Source of the DNA: Caecitellus pseudoparvulus
Lineage: Eukaryota > Bigyra: Bicosoecida
NCBI GenBank assembly: GCA_965644315.1
Contig: CBFFRQ010000032.1
Coordinates: 434,001 to 498,000, forward strand
Length of the DNA: 64,000 nucleotides
Reading direction: 5' to 3'
Position numbers and translations under genes: made by a program. Positions 19,756 to 29,011 of this stretch are shown in pieces (position 1 is the first letter of the stretch; the number at the start of each line of letters is the position of its first letter). The notes beneath the pieces are model-generated. The model made no database searches. It was not told the origin of the DNA and worked only from the letters and a program-made list of their open reading frames with translations.

Positions 19756-22620
19756 TCACTCATCTGGCTCCTCGAGCGCCGGCTCCGGCGCGCCCCCTGC
19801 GCTGCTCTGCAAGCTTGCAGCAATGGCAGCGGCGAGCTCTGGGTCGCCCTCGTCCGCCTGCTCCGCCGGCCCGTCGTCGCCGCCCAGCACGGCGGCGGCA
19901 ACTGCCGCTGTCTCTGCAGCCACAGCAGCAGCCGCGGCCTGCTCTCCCTGTGGCTGCGGCTGCCCGTCCGCACCCACTGGCATGGCCGGCGTGCCCGGCA
20001 CCCGGTACCCAGGCAGCAAGCTCTGCAGGAACAGCATGAAGGGGTTTTGGTCCATGTCCAGGGGGGCCAGCAGGCCGTCGCCCAGCAGGGGAGGCCCGCC
20101 TCCACCCCCGGCCGCAGCAGCCTGCGCCTGGATGTCGGCCAGCAGCTCTGCATCTTCATCCAGCCCGCCGCCACCCACGCCTTGGGCGCCAGCCAGGACG
20201 TCTGCAGCCATGGTCTGTTCGTCTTCTGAGAAGTCCGAGACAAGCGCCGCGCCATAGTGCTTCCAGACCGCCGCTGTGGAGGCAGCGTCAAAGAGGCAGT
20301 GAGGAGACAGACCGAACTCCTCTTCGGGAGACAGGACGTCCACGCCAGACACGGCGCAAAGGATGGCATGTCGCATGGCGCGGCCCTGCTGCACGACGGC
20401 GGCGGCCTGCCTCTGCCCGCCGGGAAACACGGTGCGGAAGAGGGTGGAGTCCAGGATGAAGCCGGGCGGGGGATCTGACCCCCCCTCCGGATCGCTCTCA
20501 CCTCCTGCCGCCACCAAGGCCAGGGCGTGGAACAGCAGCAGCGCCAGGCCTGCATCCTTCCACAGCACTGTATCACGCGCCACCATGACGTCAATGAGCT
20601 TGGTGTAGGCCGCCACAGCCTCAGGCGCCGCACCAGCCGCCTCTGCGTCCTCCTCCACACTCTCAGCCATGAGCGGGTGGCCCAACACAGCCGCCCACAC
20701 CGCAGCTTCGGGTGGAGTCCACCCAGCCACAGCAGCAGCAGGGCAGCCCGCAATGCCCAGCGCCACGCCACCCTTGCCGTCTGGCGGGGCTGCCACCTTG
20801 CCCCCCAGCTGGGCAGTCCCGACACTGGACTCGGTCAGGCCAATGCTGCCGGCCAGAGCCATGGCTGCGTGGGGGAAGAGTGCGACGGCGTTCACGGCTG
20901 CTGCCAGTGCGTTCGGGCAGCCGGTGGTGGGCGCCGCCGATGATCCAGTGCCTCGGCTGCAAGCAAGCCACAGCGCCGTGTCATTCCCTGCATCTGGCAA
21001 CAGCACACCCAGTGCGGGGGGGGTGACAAAGGGCACTGTGTCGGGGTGGGACTTGGCCCAGCTGGCCAGCGTGCTGGGCGTGCTGTGGCCGGCGGCGCTG
21101 GACACGGCGCCAGCCAACTGCTGGAAGGTTGCCACAGCGCGCTGGAAGGCGATGCTAGGTAGCAGCCACACAGACGCCTGCTGGGGAGCAAACCCCAGCG
21201 CCCCCACACAAGTCGAGCAGACGTCCCCCGGCACGTCAGCGCCCGCCGCCACAGGTGGCTGGCTCAGCCGACGAAGCCAAGCATTGCGCTGAGCCCGGCA
21301 AGCATAGTGCCCGATGCCCAGCAGCATGCGCTGGGGGTCGGCGGTGGGGTCCAGCTGCAGGACGAGGCGTGCCAGTTGCAGCGCTGTACGAGGAGCGCCG
21401 CCCTTGGCTGTGGCGTGGGCGTGGCGAAAGAGGGCGGTGAAAATGGAGCGGTTGGTGGCGTGGGCCCAGGGCAGGCGCACGCGACCCTCGCCCCAAGCAG
21501 CGAAGTGGGGGTGCCATGCGTGCTCCAGGGTGTACAGGGCGCGTCGCAGGAGCCGACTCGCCTCGTCGCCCTGCCGCGTCGCACGGTGGATCTCCGACAC
21601 CTGCAGGTTGCAGTCCACGTGCAGGGGGGCCACCTGCAGCATGCCCACGACAGCGTTGGGGTCATATGTCGCCACTCGCGCCGTGTACTCTGCCTGCATC
21701 GCTGCATAGGCGTCGCCATGCTCGTACTGAAAGCTCCGGCGTGTGACGCTGGCCCCGGGCTCAGGCACAGCCCAGGCGAGCAGGGGGCGGCCACCCTCAG
21801 GCGACAGCAGCACAGGCACGTCTGCGATGCCGCTAGCACGCTGGGGGAGCGTGGCATGCTGCACTGTGCCCTGGCGCATGCTGAGCCCCCCTGCCGTGCG
21901 ATGGCGAGGGGTGGGCCACTCTGCCTCGGGTGTGACCAGGTGGTATCGCTTGGTTGAGCGGGGGGCAGCGGCAGCTGCTCGCTTGGCCGCCCGAGCTGCG
22001 GCCTTGGCACGCCGACGTGCGCGCTTGCCCTGCTGCGGGGGTGCTGCACCCCCCCCCTCCTCCTCGCCCCCCTCCTCCTCCGCGTCCCCCCCAGCGATGA
22101 CCTGGGCCCCGAACAGAGCCTTGAACTCGCTCACTGGTCGCAGGGCGCTCTCGTCCACCTCTAGCACAGCATCCCAACGAGTGTCAGCATCCAGGTCCAT
22201 GGCGGAGCCGAGCAGGCCGGCCAGCAACGCTTCCTCTGCCGCCGCTTGAGCTGCGGCGGCGGCAGCCTTGCTGGCCTTGCCCTTGCCGCGCCGGGAGCCT
22301 TTGCTCTTTGCCGGGGCAGGCGCGCCGCCCGCGGGGGGCAGCGGGATCTGGGTAGCTGTCGAAGGTGTCCCTTCGTCATCGCTGCTTTCATCGCTTGAGT
22401 CAGACATGAGCTGTGCGGGGGAGGTGGCAACAGACACGTCAGGAGCGGCCTCGGCAGCCAACGCCAGCGTCGCGAAACGCACTGCAAACACCGTCGCTGT
22501 GGGGCGCGCTTCCTCCTCTTCGCTGGAGGACGACGCCTGCACATCTGCATCTTCGCCCTCGACTGGCGGGAGGGGCGCGGCCGGCTCACCGCGCATGCGG
22601 CGAAGGTGTCGGCTCGACAT
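19756..22620 (-). CDS. TCF25: TCF25 / Rqc1-family protein (ribosome quality control)
   Basis: 954 residues, single exon. Rqc1/TCF25 acts with the Ltn1/listerin complex on stalled 60S ribosomes, influencing ubiquitin-chain formation on nascent chains. The N-terminus has the family's 'MSSRHLRRMRGE' start, then acidic Ser/Glu runs, an Ala/Lys-rich segment and a polybasic stretch (GKRARRRAKAAARAAKRA). The conserved domain starts near residue 290: 'SFQYEHGDAYAAMQAEY', 'DPNAVVGMLQVAPLHVDCNLQVSEIHR', 'EASRLLRRALYTLEHAWHPHF', 'RLPWAHATNRSIFTALFRH', 'RTALQLARLVLQLDPTADPQRML'. The C-terminal third is Ala/Gly/acidic-rich and poorly conserved. The ATG at 22620 fits the family N-terminus. The gene is divergent from Hsp60. 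Confidence 0.9.
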   Translation of the reverse strand: MSSRHLRRMRGEPAAPLPPVEGEDADVQASSSSEEEEARPTATVFAVRFATLALAAEAAPDVSVATSPAQLMSDSSDESSDDEGTPSTATQIPLPPAGGAPAPAKSKGSRRGKGKASKAAAAAAQAAAEEALLAGLLGSAMDLDADTRWDAVLEVDESALRPVSEFKALFGAQVIAGGDAEEEGGEEEGGGAAPPQQGKRARRRAKAAARAAKRAAAAAPRSTKRYHLVTPEAEWPTPRHRTAGGLSMRQGTVQHATLPQRASGIADVPVLLSPEGGRPLLAWAVPEPGASVTRRSFQYEHGDAYAAMQAEYTARVATYDPNAVVGMLQVAPLHVDCNLQVSEIHRATRQGDEASRLLRRALYTLEHAWHPHFAAWGEGRVRLPWAHATNRSIFTALFRHAHATAKGGAPRTALQLARLVLQLDPTADPQRMLLGIGHYACRAQRNAWLRRLSQPPVAAGADVPGDVCSTCVGALGFAPQQASVWLLPSIAFQRAVATFQQLAGAVSSAAGHSTPSTLASWAKSHPDTVPFVTPPALGVLLPDAGNDTALWLACSRGTGSSAAPTTGCPNALAAAVNAVALFPHAAMALAGSIGLTESSVGTAQLGGKVAAPPDGKGGVALGIAGCPAAAVAGWTPPEAAVWAAVLGHPLMAESVEEDAEAAGAAPEAVAAYTKLIDVMVARDTVLWKDAGLALLLFHALALVAAGGESDPEGGSDPPPGFILDSTLFRTVFPGGQRQAAAVVQQGRAMRHAILCAVSGVDVLSPEEEFGLSPHCLFDAASTAAVWKHYGAALVSDFSEDEQTMAADVLAGAQGVGGGGLDEDAELLADIQAQAAAAGGGGGPPLLGDGLLAPLDMDQNPFMLFLQSLLPGYRVPGTPAMPVGADGQPQPQGEQAAAAAVAAETAAVAAAVLGGDDGPAEQADEGDPELAAAIAASLQSSAGGAPEPALEEPDE

Positions 22621-22927
22621 GCTGCTGCTTCACCACGCCTGTGCGGCTTGCAAGAGACTGCGCGGGGCGGACGGGGGGACAGGCCGCATGTGCACGTGCT
22701 GCTCAACAGTATTTCCATACATGGCAATTCTGTCCGACCTTCCCGCGCAGGCGGGGCTTCCTGGAGGGGCCCACGTGGAGGCGTCGGAAGGGGGGGGTTC
22801 ACTGCGGAATTTGCTGCTTCAGGCTCGCTCGCAGGTTCTCACTTTCCAACGCCCTGAGCTTCTTTGATACCCCGAGTTCATTGACCCACCTCTCGGTGTT
22901 CACTCGAACTTCTCCCCTGTACCAGTC
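22621..22927. promoter_or_regulatory. Shared divergent promoter of TCF25 (-) and mitochondrial Hsp60 (+)
   Basis: 307 bp between outward-facing starts. The part next to Hsp60 (about 22800-22925) has several GAA and TTC triplets, as heat-shock elements do, but I could not find a well-spaced nGAAnnTTCn array, so no element is claimed. Confidence 0.4.
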
Positions 22928-23524
22928 ATGTACTCCCGTGCAGTGTCCAAGTCCGCCAACGTGGCGCGCGCCGTGGCCTCCCGCGGCTTTGCCACTGGCA
23001 AGGACGTCAAGTTCGGTGCTGAGGTGCGTCGGCAGCGTGCCGCAGCCCGCCACCGCTGAGCGGCCCAGCCACGTCCCTGCAACTCCCCTCACAGGCCCGT
23101 GCCCTCATGCTGTCCGGTGTGGACAAGCTGGCCGACGCCGTGCAGGTGCGTGTCAGCAGCAGCGGAACATGAGAGTGTCGTGGGATGACGTATTACCTCC
23201 CCTCGGAATGTCTCGCTGCACAGGTCACCCTGGGCCCCAAGGGCCGCAACGCCCTGCTGGACCAGCCTTTCGGGGCGCCCAAGATCACCAAGGTGTGTAC
23301 GGCTGCTGTGCTGCGCGCGGTGGCCGTGCAGCGCGCCAACTGGCGTGTTGGGCGGCGGCGCTGCGTCAGAGTTCTGCGCATGGAAGCTCGGCACCAGCAC
23401 ACGCCGCTGACGCCGCCCCGCGCAGGATGGTGTGACTGTGGCCAAGCACATCGAGTTCAAGGACCGCATGCAGAACATGGGTGCCCAGCTGGTGCGCCAG
23501 GTGGCCTCCAAGACCAACGACATT

Positions 23525-23561
<37 letters not shown>

Positions 23562-24937
23562 GCGCCATCTACAGCGAGGGCGTCAAGGCCGTGGCGGCGG
23601 GGCTGAACCCCATGGACCTGCGCCGCGGCATGCAGGTGGCAGTGGAGAAGGTGGTGGACTTCCTGGCCCAGCGCGCGACCAAGATCACCTCAACCGCTGA
23701 GATCGCCCAGGTGGCCACCATCTCGGCCAACAACGACAAGGAGATCGGCGACCTCATCGCCACCGCCATGGACAAGGTGGGCAAGGAGGGCGTCATCACC
23801 GTGCAGGACGGCCGCACGCTGGAGGACGAGCTGGAGACGGTGGACGGCATGCGCTTCGACCGCGGGTACATCTCCCCCTACTTCGCCACCGACCCCAAGA
23901 CGCAGAAGGCGGAGTTCGAGGACGCGTACGTCCTGCTGGTGGAGAAGAAGGTGTCCTCCCTGCAGAGCATCCTGCACATCCTGGAGGCCGTCCTGCGTGA
24001 GCAGAAGCCCCTGGTCATCGTCGCTGAGGACGTGGAGTCGGAGGCCCTCGCCAGCCTGGTGGTGAACCGCCTGCGCGCCAGCATGAAGGTGGCTGCCGTC
24101 AAGGCGCCTGGCTTCGGCGACAACCGCAAGTCCAACCTGCAGGACATCGCCGTCCTCACTGGCGGTGTCGTCGTCAGCGAGGAGGTGGGCATGAAGCTGG
24201 AGACGACCACCCTGGAGCACTTGGGCCGCGCAAAGAAGGTGTCCATCTCCAAGGATGACACCCTCATCCTGGACGGCGCAGGCGAGGCCGCCTCCATCGA
24301 AGAGCGCTGCACCCTCATCAAGGAGCAGGCTGAGGCCACCGCCTCCGAGTACGAGAAGGAGAAGCTGCAGGAGCGCCTGGCGCGCCTGGCAGGCGGTGTC
24401 GCTGTGATCAAGGTGGGCGGCGCCTCCGAGGTGGAGGTGGGCGAGAAGAAGGACCGCGTTGTGGACGCCCTGAACGCCACCCGTGCTGCTGTGGAGGAGG
24501 GCATCGTGCCTGGTGGCGGCACTGCTCTGCTGTACGCTTCCAAGACCCTGGATGAGCTGAAGGACTCTGCCGCCAACCAGGACATCCGGGTGGGCATCGA
24601 GATCATCCAGCGCGCCATCCGCCGCCCCGCGCAGACCATCGCCTCCAACGCGGGTGTCCCCGGCGAGGTGGTTGTGGGCAAGCTCCTGGAGAGCGAGGAC
24701 TTCCAGTTCGGCTACAACGCTTTCAGCGATGAGTACATGAACCTGGTGGACGCGGGTGTGATTGACCCCGCCAAGGTCGTGCGCACGGCCCTGCTGGATG
24801 CCTCCTCTGTCGCTGGCCTTATGACCACCACCGAGGCTGCCGTGTACGACTTGCCCGAGGAGAAGGGCGCTGCGCCTGACATGGGTGGCATGGGTGGCAT
24901 GGGCGGCATGGGCGGCATGGGCGGCGGCATGTTCTAG
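22928..24937 (+). CDS. HSP60: Mitochondrial chaperonin Hsp60 (GroEL-type), four exons
   Basis: ATP-driven folding chaperone of the mitochondrial matrix. Inferred exons: 22928-23023, 23095-23145, 23224-23292 and 23426-24937, all phase 0, giving 575 residues. Introns are 71, 78 and 133 nt. The N-terminus ([22 protein letters not shown]) is Arg/Ser/Ala-rich and acid-free, a typical matrix presequence, followed by '[35 protein letters not shown]'-type GroEL sequence split over exons. Group I hallmarks are '[18 protein letters not shown]' (ATP site), 'DRGYISPYF', '[10 protein letters not shown]', '[14 protein letters not shown]' and the C-terminal GGM tail. All three introns lie within the first 500 bp. 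Start choice is supported by the targeting peptide. Confidence 0.97.
24881..24931 (+). repeat. In-frame GGM-coding minisatellite at the Hsp60 3' end
   Basis: Tandem 9-bp units of the form ATGGGYGGC encode the Gly-Gly-Met tail typical of group I chaperonins. Units at the start use GGT and later units use GGC, so the array has diverged slightly. Confidence 0.85.
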
Positions 24938-25207
24938 GCCTGCCTCGCACCCCACAGTTCAATGTACACCTGCCTGCGAAACCCCACGAGCCACTACATT
25001 GCGTTGAAAGTGCATCGCTGCAGTGTCAAACGGTGAGCTTACAGCTTGAGGGGCGCTCGTTTGAGGCACACTTCACCGCGGGGACCACAACAGCCAGCCC
25101 AGGCACCAGGATCACTTGTCCTGTGCCACGAGCAATCCAAGCACACACAGCTGCTGACCTCCGAGGGGGCTCGATAGCGCCGCTGTGAACACCCGCAAGC
25201 CAGCACC

Positions 25208-26327
25208 ATGATGAGTGGAGGAGGCAGTGATGGCGGGTTCTACGCTCCCCGCAACCGGGGCATTTGGGATGTCATTGACCGCCACAGGTTCTCCATCATC
25301 GTGTGGACTACTGCCATCATCCTCATTCTGTTTGTGTGGCATTTCATTAGCGACAAGGACTTCTCCTTCTTGATGGTGCGCTGGTGCAGTGCAGCTGTCC
25401 TGCGCACGCCAAGCCAGTCACTACTCCTGCGCGGCACCTCTCTCCTGGTCCACAGACACTGGGCAGCGTCTTGCGCATGGTAGCCTTTGTCATCTTAGTA
25501 GTGCATGTGCACTCCCAACGCAGTGCCGCAGGTGTGTACACGTGGCCCGGGCAGCGGGAGTGGCGCTGCTGCCGTTGCGCCCTCGCCACGCACGCCACCG
25601 TGCCTTGTGCAGGGTTGTCGCTGAAGACACTGCAGGCGTATGCTTGCGTCTTTGCATTCCGACTGTGCTCCATCTTGTTCTACGAGGGCTACCTCCCCTT
25701 TGACAAGTAAGCGGCCTTGCCAGGAGTACGCGCCTGCGCCACGCACACACTGCCTCTGTGCCCTGCAGGAGTGGTGATTGGTTCTACCAAGTTGTGGAGA
25801 TCATGGGCCTGCTCCTGGTGTTGTACCTGATCTTCGCCATTTCAACCACCTTCAACCGCAGCTACAGCGACGCGGTGGACTGCTTCGGGCGCCTGCCGCC
25901 CAACGTCCCCAGCAAGTTCGGCGTCGTGTGGATCCTGGCCCCTGCCCTCCTCCTCGCCCTCATCCTGCACCCCAACCTGAACGCTAACTTCCTCACCGAC
26001 TCGGCGTGGACCTTTGCGCTGTACGTGGAGGCGGTGGCCATCCTGCCGCAGCTGTACCTCTTCCAAACGCGCAAGGGAGGCATTGACGGCATGCTGGCAA
26101 ACTACGTCTTCGCCCTGGGAGCTGCCCGCATCATGCACCTGATTTTCTGGGTCTCCTCCTTCCAGGAGCTCAACGATAAGCAGTCCTCCCACTTCACGGG
26201 GCAGTACCCGGGGTACCTGGTCGTCCTCTCACAGGTCGTACACATCCTCCTCATGGGCAACTTCTTCCTGCTGTACATCGAGTCAGCTCGTCAGGGCAAG
26301 CCCATGTACCTTCCTGTCAATGTCTGA
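25208..26327 (+). CDS. ERD2-related (KDEL-receptor family) multi-pass membrane protein, four exons
   Basis: Member of the ER lumen protein-retaining receptor family. Inferred exons 25208-25375, 25456-25531, 25613-25706 and 25769-26327 (introns 80, 81 and 62 nt; phases 0, 1, 2) give 298 residues. After an extra N-terminal helix (IIVWTTAIILILFVWHFI), the core shows family motifs: 'AAGLSLKTLQAYACVFAFRL' (KDEL receptor: G.S.K.Q.L...VF..RY), 'WTFALYVEAVAILPQLYLFQ' (very close to WTFSIYLESVAILPQL), 'YVFALGAARIMHLIFW' and a last helix 'LLMGNFFLLYIES'. The extra N-terminal helix and the length match the plant-type ERD2-related proteins better than canonical ERD2 (about 212 aa), so a role in H/KDEL retrieval is possible but not shown. 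The N-terminal ATG pair at 25208/25211 makes the start nearly unambiguous. Confidence 0.87.
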
Positions 26328-26557
26328 GTGGGCGTGTGAGGGCGGCAAACCCTTTGCTGAGCTGCGGGGAGTGGATGGCTCCGAGCTGGAACCCCACATG
26401 CACCACCCTCAGGCAATTCACACGTTCACATCGGCGCCCCCCGACACATTTCACGTATGTAGATCCCATGCGTGGGCGCTTGCTTTCTGTCCCGTGTTCC
26501 TTGGCGGGCCCCCATCGTCCAGCTGGCTCCTCCTCGTCTCACGTACCCGGCACCAGC

Positions 26558-28052
26558 ATGGACGCCTGGCAAGCGTATGCTGAGCATGTGCGTCACAACC
26601 CCCAGAGTCTTGGGCGAGTACTTGAGCTGCTCAGGTCTGCGTCGTTCCTTGCCCCAGTGCGTTCCGCGTGGAAGAAGCCTCGCCGGGCCCCTGTGAGCAC
26701 TCCAATTCCGCACCTCCTCGCAGCCTGGCATGGGAGCGTATGGCGAGCTGCTGACTGAGCTGGTGTCCTCCTCGACGTCCCTGCTTGGAGAAGTGAATCA
26801 GCACATCCTGGCATGCCCTGAAGAGGCTGCCCCTCGGTACCCGCTGCGTGTGGGGGGAAGTCGACCTGGCGTGGACGGACAAGCTGTGCTGAGCACCTGC
26901 CGATGGGCGCTGACAGTGCTGGGGCACTTGGATGCCTCATTGGAACTGGCTGCTGCAGCCATGGGAGGCGAACAGACACGCCTTAATGTCATCACTTCCA
27001 TTGAAGTCCTGCGAGCAGTGCTGAAAGTTGCCGTGCTCCTCACGTCTGGCTCGCGCCACCTCATCCGCGGCGGCCAAGCACACCTGGACCTGCGGGCTCA
27101 GGGCGTGGCTGCTTCCAGGGCCCGGGCCGCCACAGCATATGCCCGCCGCCATGTTGCACCTCAGGGCCCCGAGAGTCCCGAGCCTGCCCAGCCCACGCCA
27201 TCCACCTCCCAGGCCCTCACCTCTGAAGTGCTGCCTGCCCTGCAGCCCGCCCCAGCCTCACAGCCACAGCAACCTGCAGACCCACAGCCCCCTACGTTTG
27301 ACGCCACTCCTGCCCAGGAAGTCGTGCCGCCTGTGTGGGTCGCGGGGCCCCGCTCTGGCCTGCGCCTGCCCGTGTCAGCCGCCACTCGTGCAGCGGCTGC
27401 CGGCGCTGCTGCGTCTGGCTCGTTCGCCAATCTTGCAGAGACGCCCCAAGTGGCCGCCTTACGCATGCTCGGGGAGCTCCTGCACATTGCACGCCCTCTC
27501 GTGCACACCCTCAGCATGCGCGCGTGGGGGTCACGTGCGTGGGCGCCGCTGCTCCTCAGCGCAGGCCTGGACCTGGCCTCCTGGCAGGCCTCTGAAGCTG
27601 CAGCCGTGCAAGGCGGGGCCGGGCCGGCGTGGTGTGATGGCCCGCCATCCCTCCTGGATGCCCTGCTGGGGCGGGGCCACCTTGCAGACATGTCTGTAAA
27701 GACTGAGTCTGGAGGCGACCCCGCCCCCACTGGCTTCGCAGGCGTGGTGGCCAACGTCGCCCTGCGCATGCTGTGCTGGGCTTCGATGGGGGCACTGGCG
27801 CCTCTTGGGGGGCAGGAGAGCGGCAGATGCTTGGCGCCTGAAGAGGAGCAAGAGCTGGCAAGTCGGCGCCGCGCGTGGGCGCTTTACCTCCTGCGCTCGC
27901 CGCTGTTCCGCCAGGTCACCCAGTCCGCCGCCCAGCGGGTTGCAGATGCTGCAGGGTATGTGCCCCTCCTGGGCTGGGTGGCGCAGTTTGCCGTCGGCAT
28001 GCTTGCCTACTACAACCGGGTGCACTTTTACAACTCAGGCAGCGCCAACTAG
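26558..28052 (+). CDS. PEX16: Peroxisomal membrane biogenesis protein PEX16, two exons
   Basis: Peroxin that recruits PEX3 and membrane proteins during peroxisome formation. Exons 26558-26656 and 26724-28052 (67-nt intron, GTGCGT donor, phase 0) give 475 residues. The first exon supplies the N-terminal 'YAEHVRHNP...LGRVLELLRSASFLAP' (PEX16: Y..YV..HP......E...R..SYLL). After the junction comes 'GELLTELVSSSTSLLGEVNQHIL' (SELVYSASNLLVLLND). The C-terminal block near residue 279 is diagnostic: 'MLGELLHIARPLVHTLSMRAWGSRAWAPLLLS', then 'RRRAWALYLLRSPLFRQ' and 'YNRVHFYNSGS'. Between the halves is a Pro/Ala/Gln-rich linker of about 100 residues. The gene implies that the organism has peroxisomes. 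Confidence 0.9.
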
Positions 28053-29011
28053 CCCCACCCGGCGCAGTTCCTCAAGCGGAAACCTTGCCCCGGATACAAG
28101 GAGCGCGATGGGAAGACACGTGCGCTCTGGGCGTGTCTTTGATGATGAAATCGTCCGGGTTGGATCCGCACTTTGCACCCTTTGCCACGCATACACACTC
28201 GCTACGTCGCCCTCGACTGCTTGTTTTGCCCAGCACGCAGCGTAAGCTGCAGCGGAGCTTAAAATCGGACAGAAACCACAGCCAGCGCCTCGTAGGTGAC
28301 GATTCTTCCGGAAAGGCAAGCAGCTGGCTCTTGCTCAGGCCACGCTCCTTGGTCAGGGGCAGGGGAAAGCCGCACCATGCCAGGGCGGAAATGCGTCCGC
28401 TGGAAACGCCACCCGTGCAATGCGGCCTCCACTCAAAATTCAGCCTTGGCACACTCTACCCCTCGATACCTCTCGGTTGGGGGAGCACGGAGCCTCCTGG
28501 GGTTTCGCAGGCGTGAACAAATACGCTGCCCACTCTTGCTTTGCTCCCGTTGCCGCACCGCGACCCGCCACTTGCCCTCCACTGCTGCTGCTCTCGCGGC
28601 CCTTCCAGCCAAGTTTCGCGATTCGTGGAGGCGCACAGCGAAGTTTCTTCTGGTTTACACTGCATATCAGCCACATTCACCGTGAGTGAAGCGACAGCGG
28701 ACGCGTTTTCGACGCTTGGCTTTGCCAGGGGTGTGCGGGGTTACAAGGCGCGCAGAGCGCATTGCCCGACCGCCCGCCGCCCTGTGGGGCGATACTGCCC
28801 ATGTGTAGCAAGTATTGTCAAGCTCCTTTGCTAAGCTGCATGTGGCGCACTCATGGTCCCCTGGCCGCGGCATGGGCAGCAGGCGCTGTGTATGCGCTCT
28901 GCTGAAACGCCACGCCATCCCAGCGCATTGCCTGTGCGCTCTTCGCGCCACTCGGCGTTGCGTGGGGACATTCTCTTTGTAGGCATTCATACATTCTTGA
29001 CTGCTGCTCCC
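28053..29011. other. 959-bp gene-free interval (PEX16 3' region and giant-receptor promoter)
   Basis: No conserved protein frame is visible on either strand, and short open frames here lack recognisable motifs. The sequence is less GC-rich than its neighbours, with AT-richer patches near 28255-28275 and 28640-28680. I looked for tRNA A/B boxes and for U1-U6, SRP and U3 RNA landmarks and saw none. It probably holds the PEX16 3'UTR and the upstream region of the receptor gene. Confidence 0.5.

Noticed and set aside
22800-22927. Heat-shock elements upstream of Hsp60
   Set aside because: GAA and TTC triplets occur, but not with the regular 5-bp alternating spacing needed to call an element.
23690-24955. 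A 421-codon minus-strand open frame opposite Hsp60
   Set aside because: Long antisense frames are typical opposite codon-biased GC-rich chaperonin genes; the His/Gly/Leu-rich product matches nothing I know.
28100-28330. Possible box C/D-like snoRNA (TGATGA near 28140)
   Set aside because: No matching D box with terminal stem at the right distance could be found by eye.
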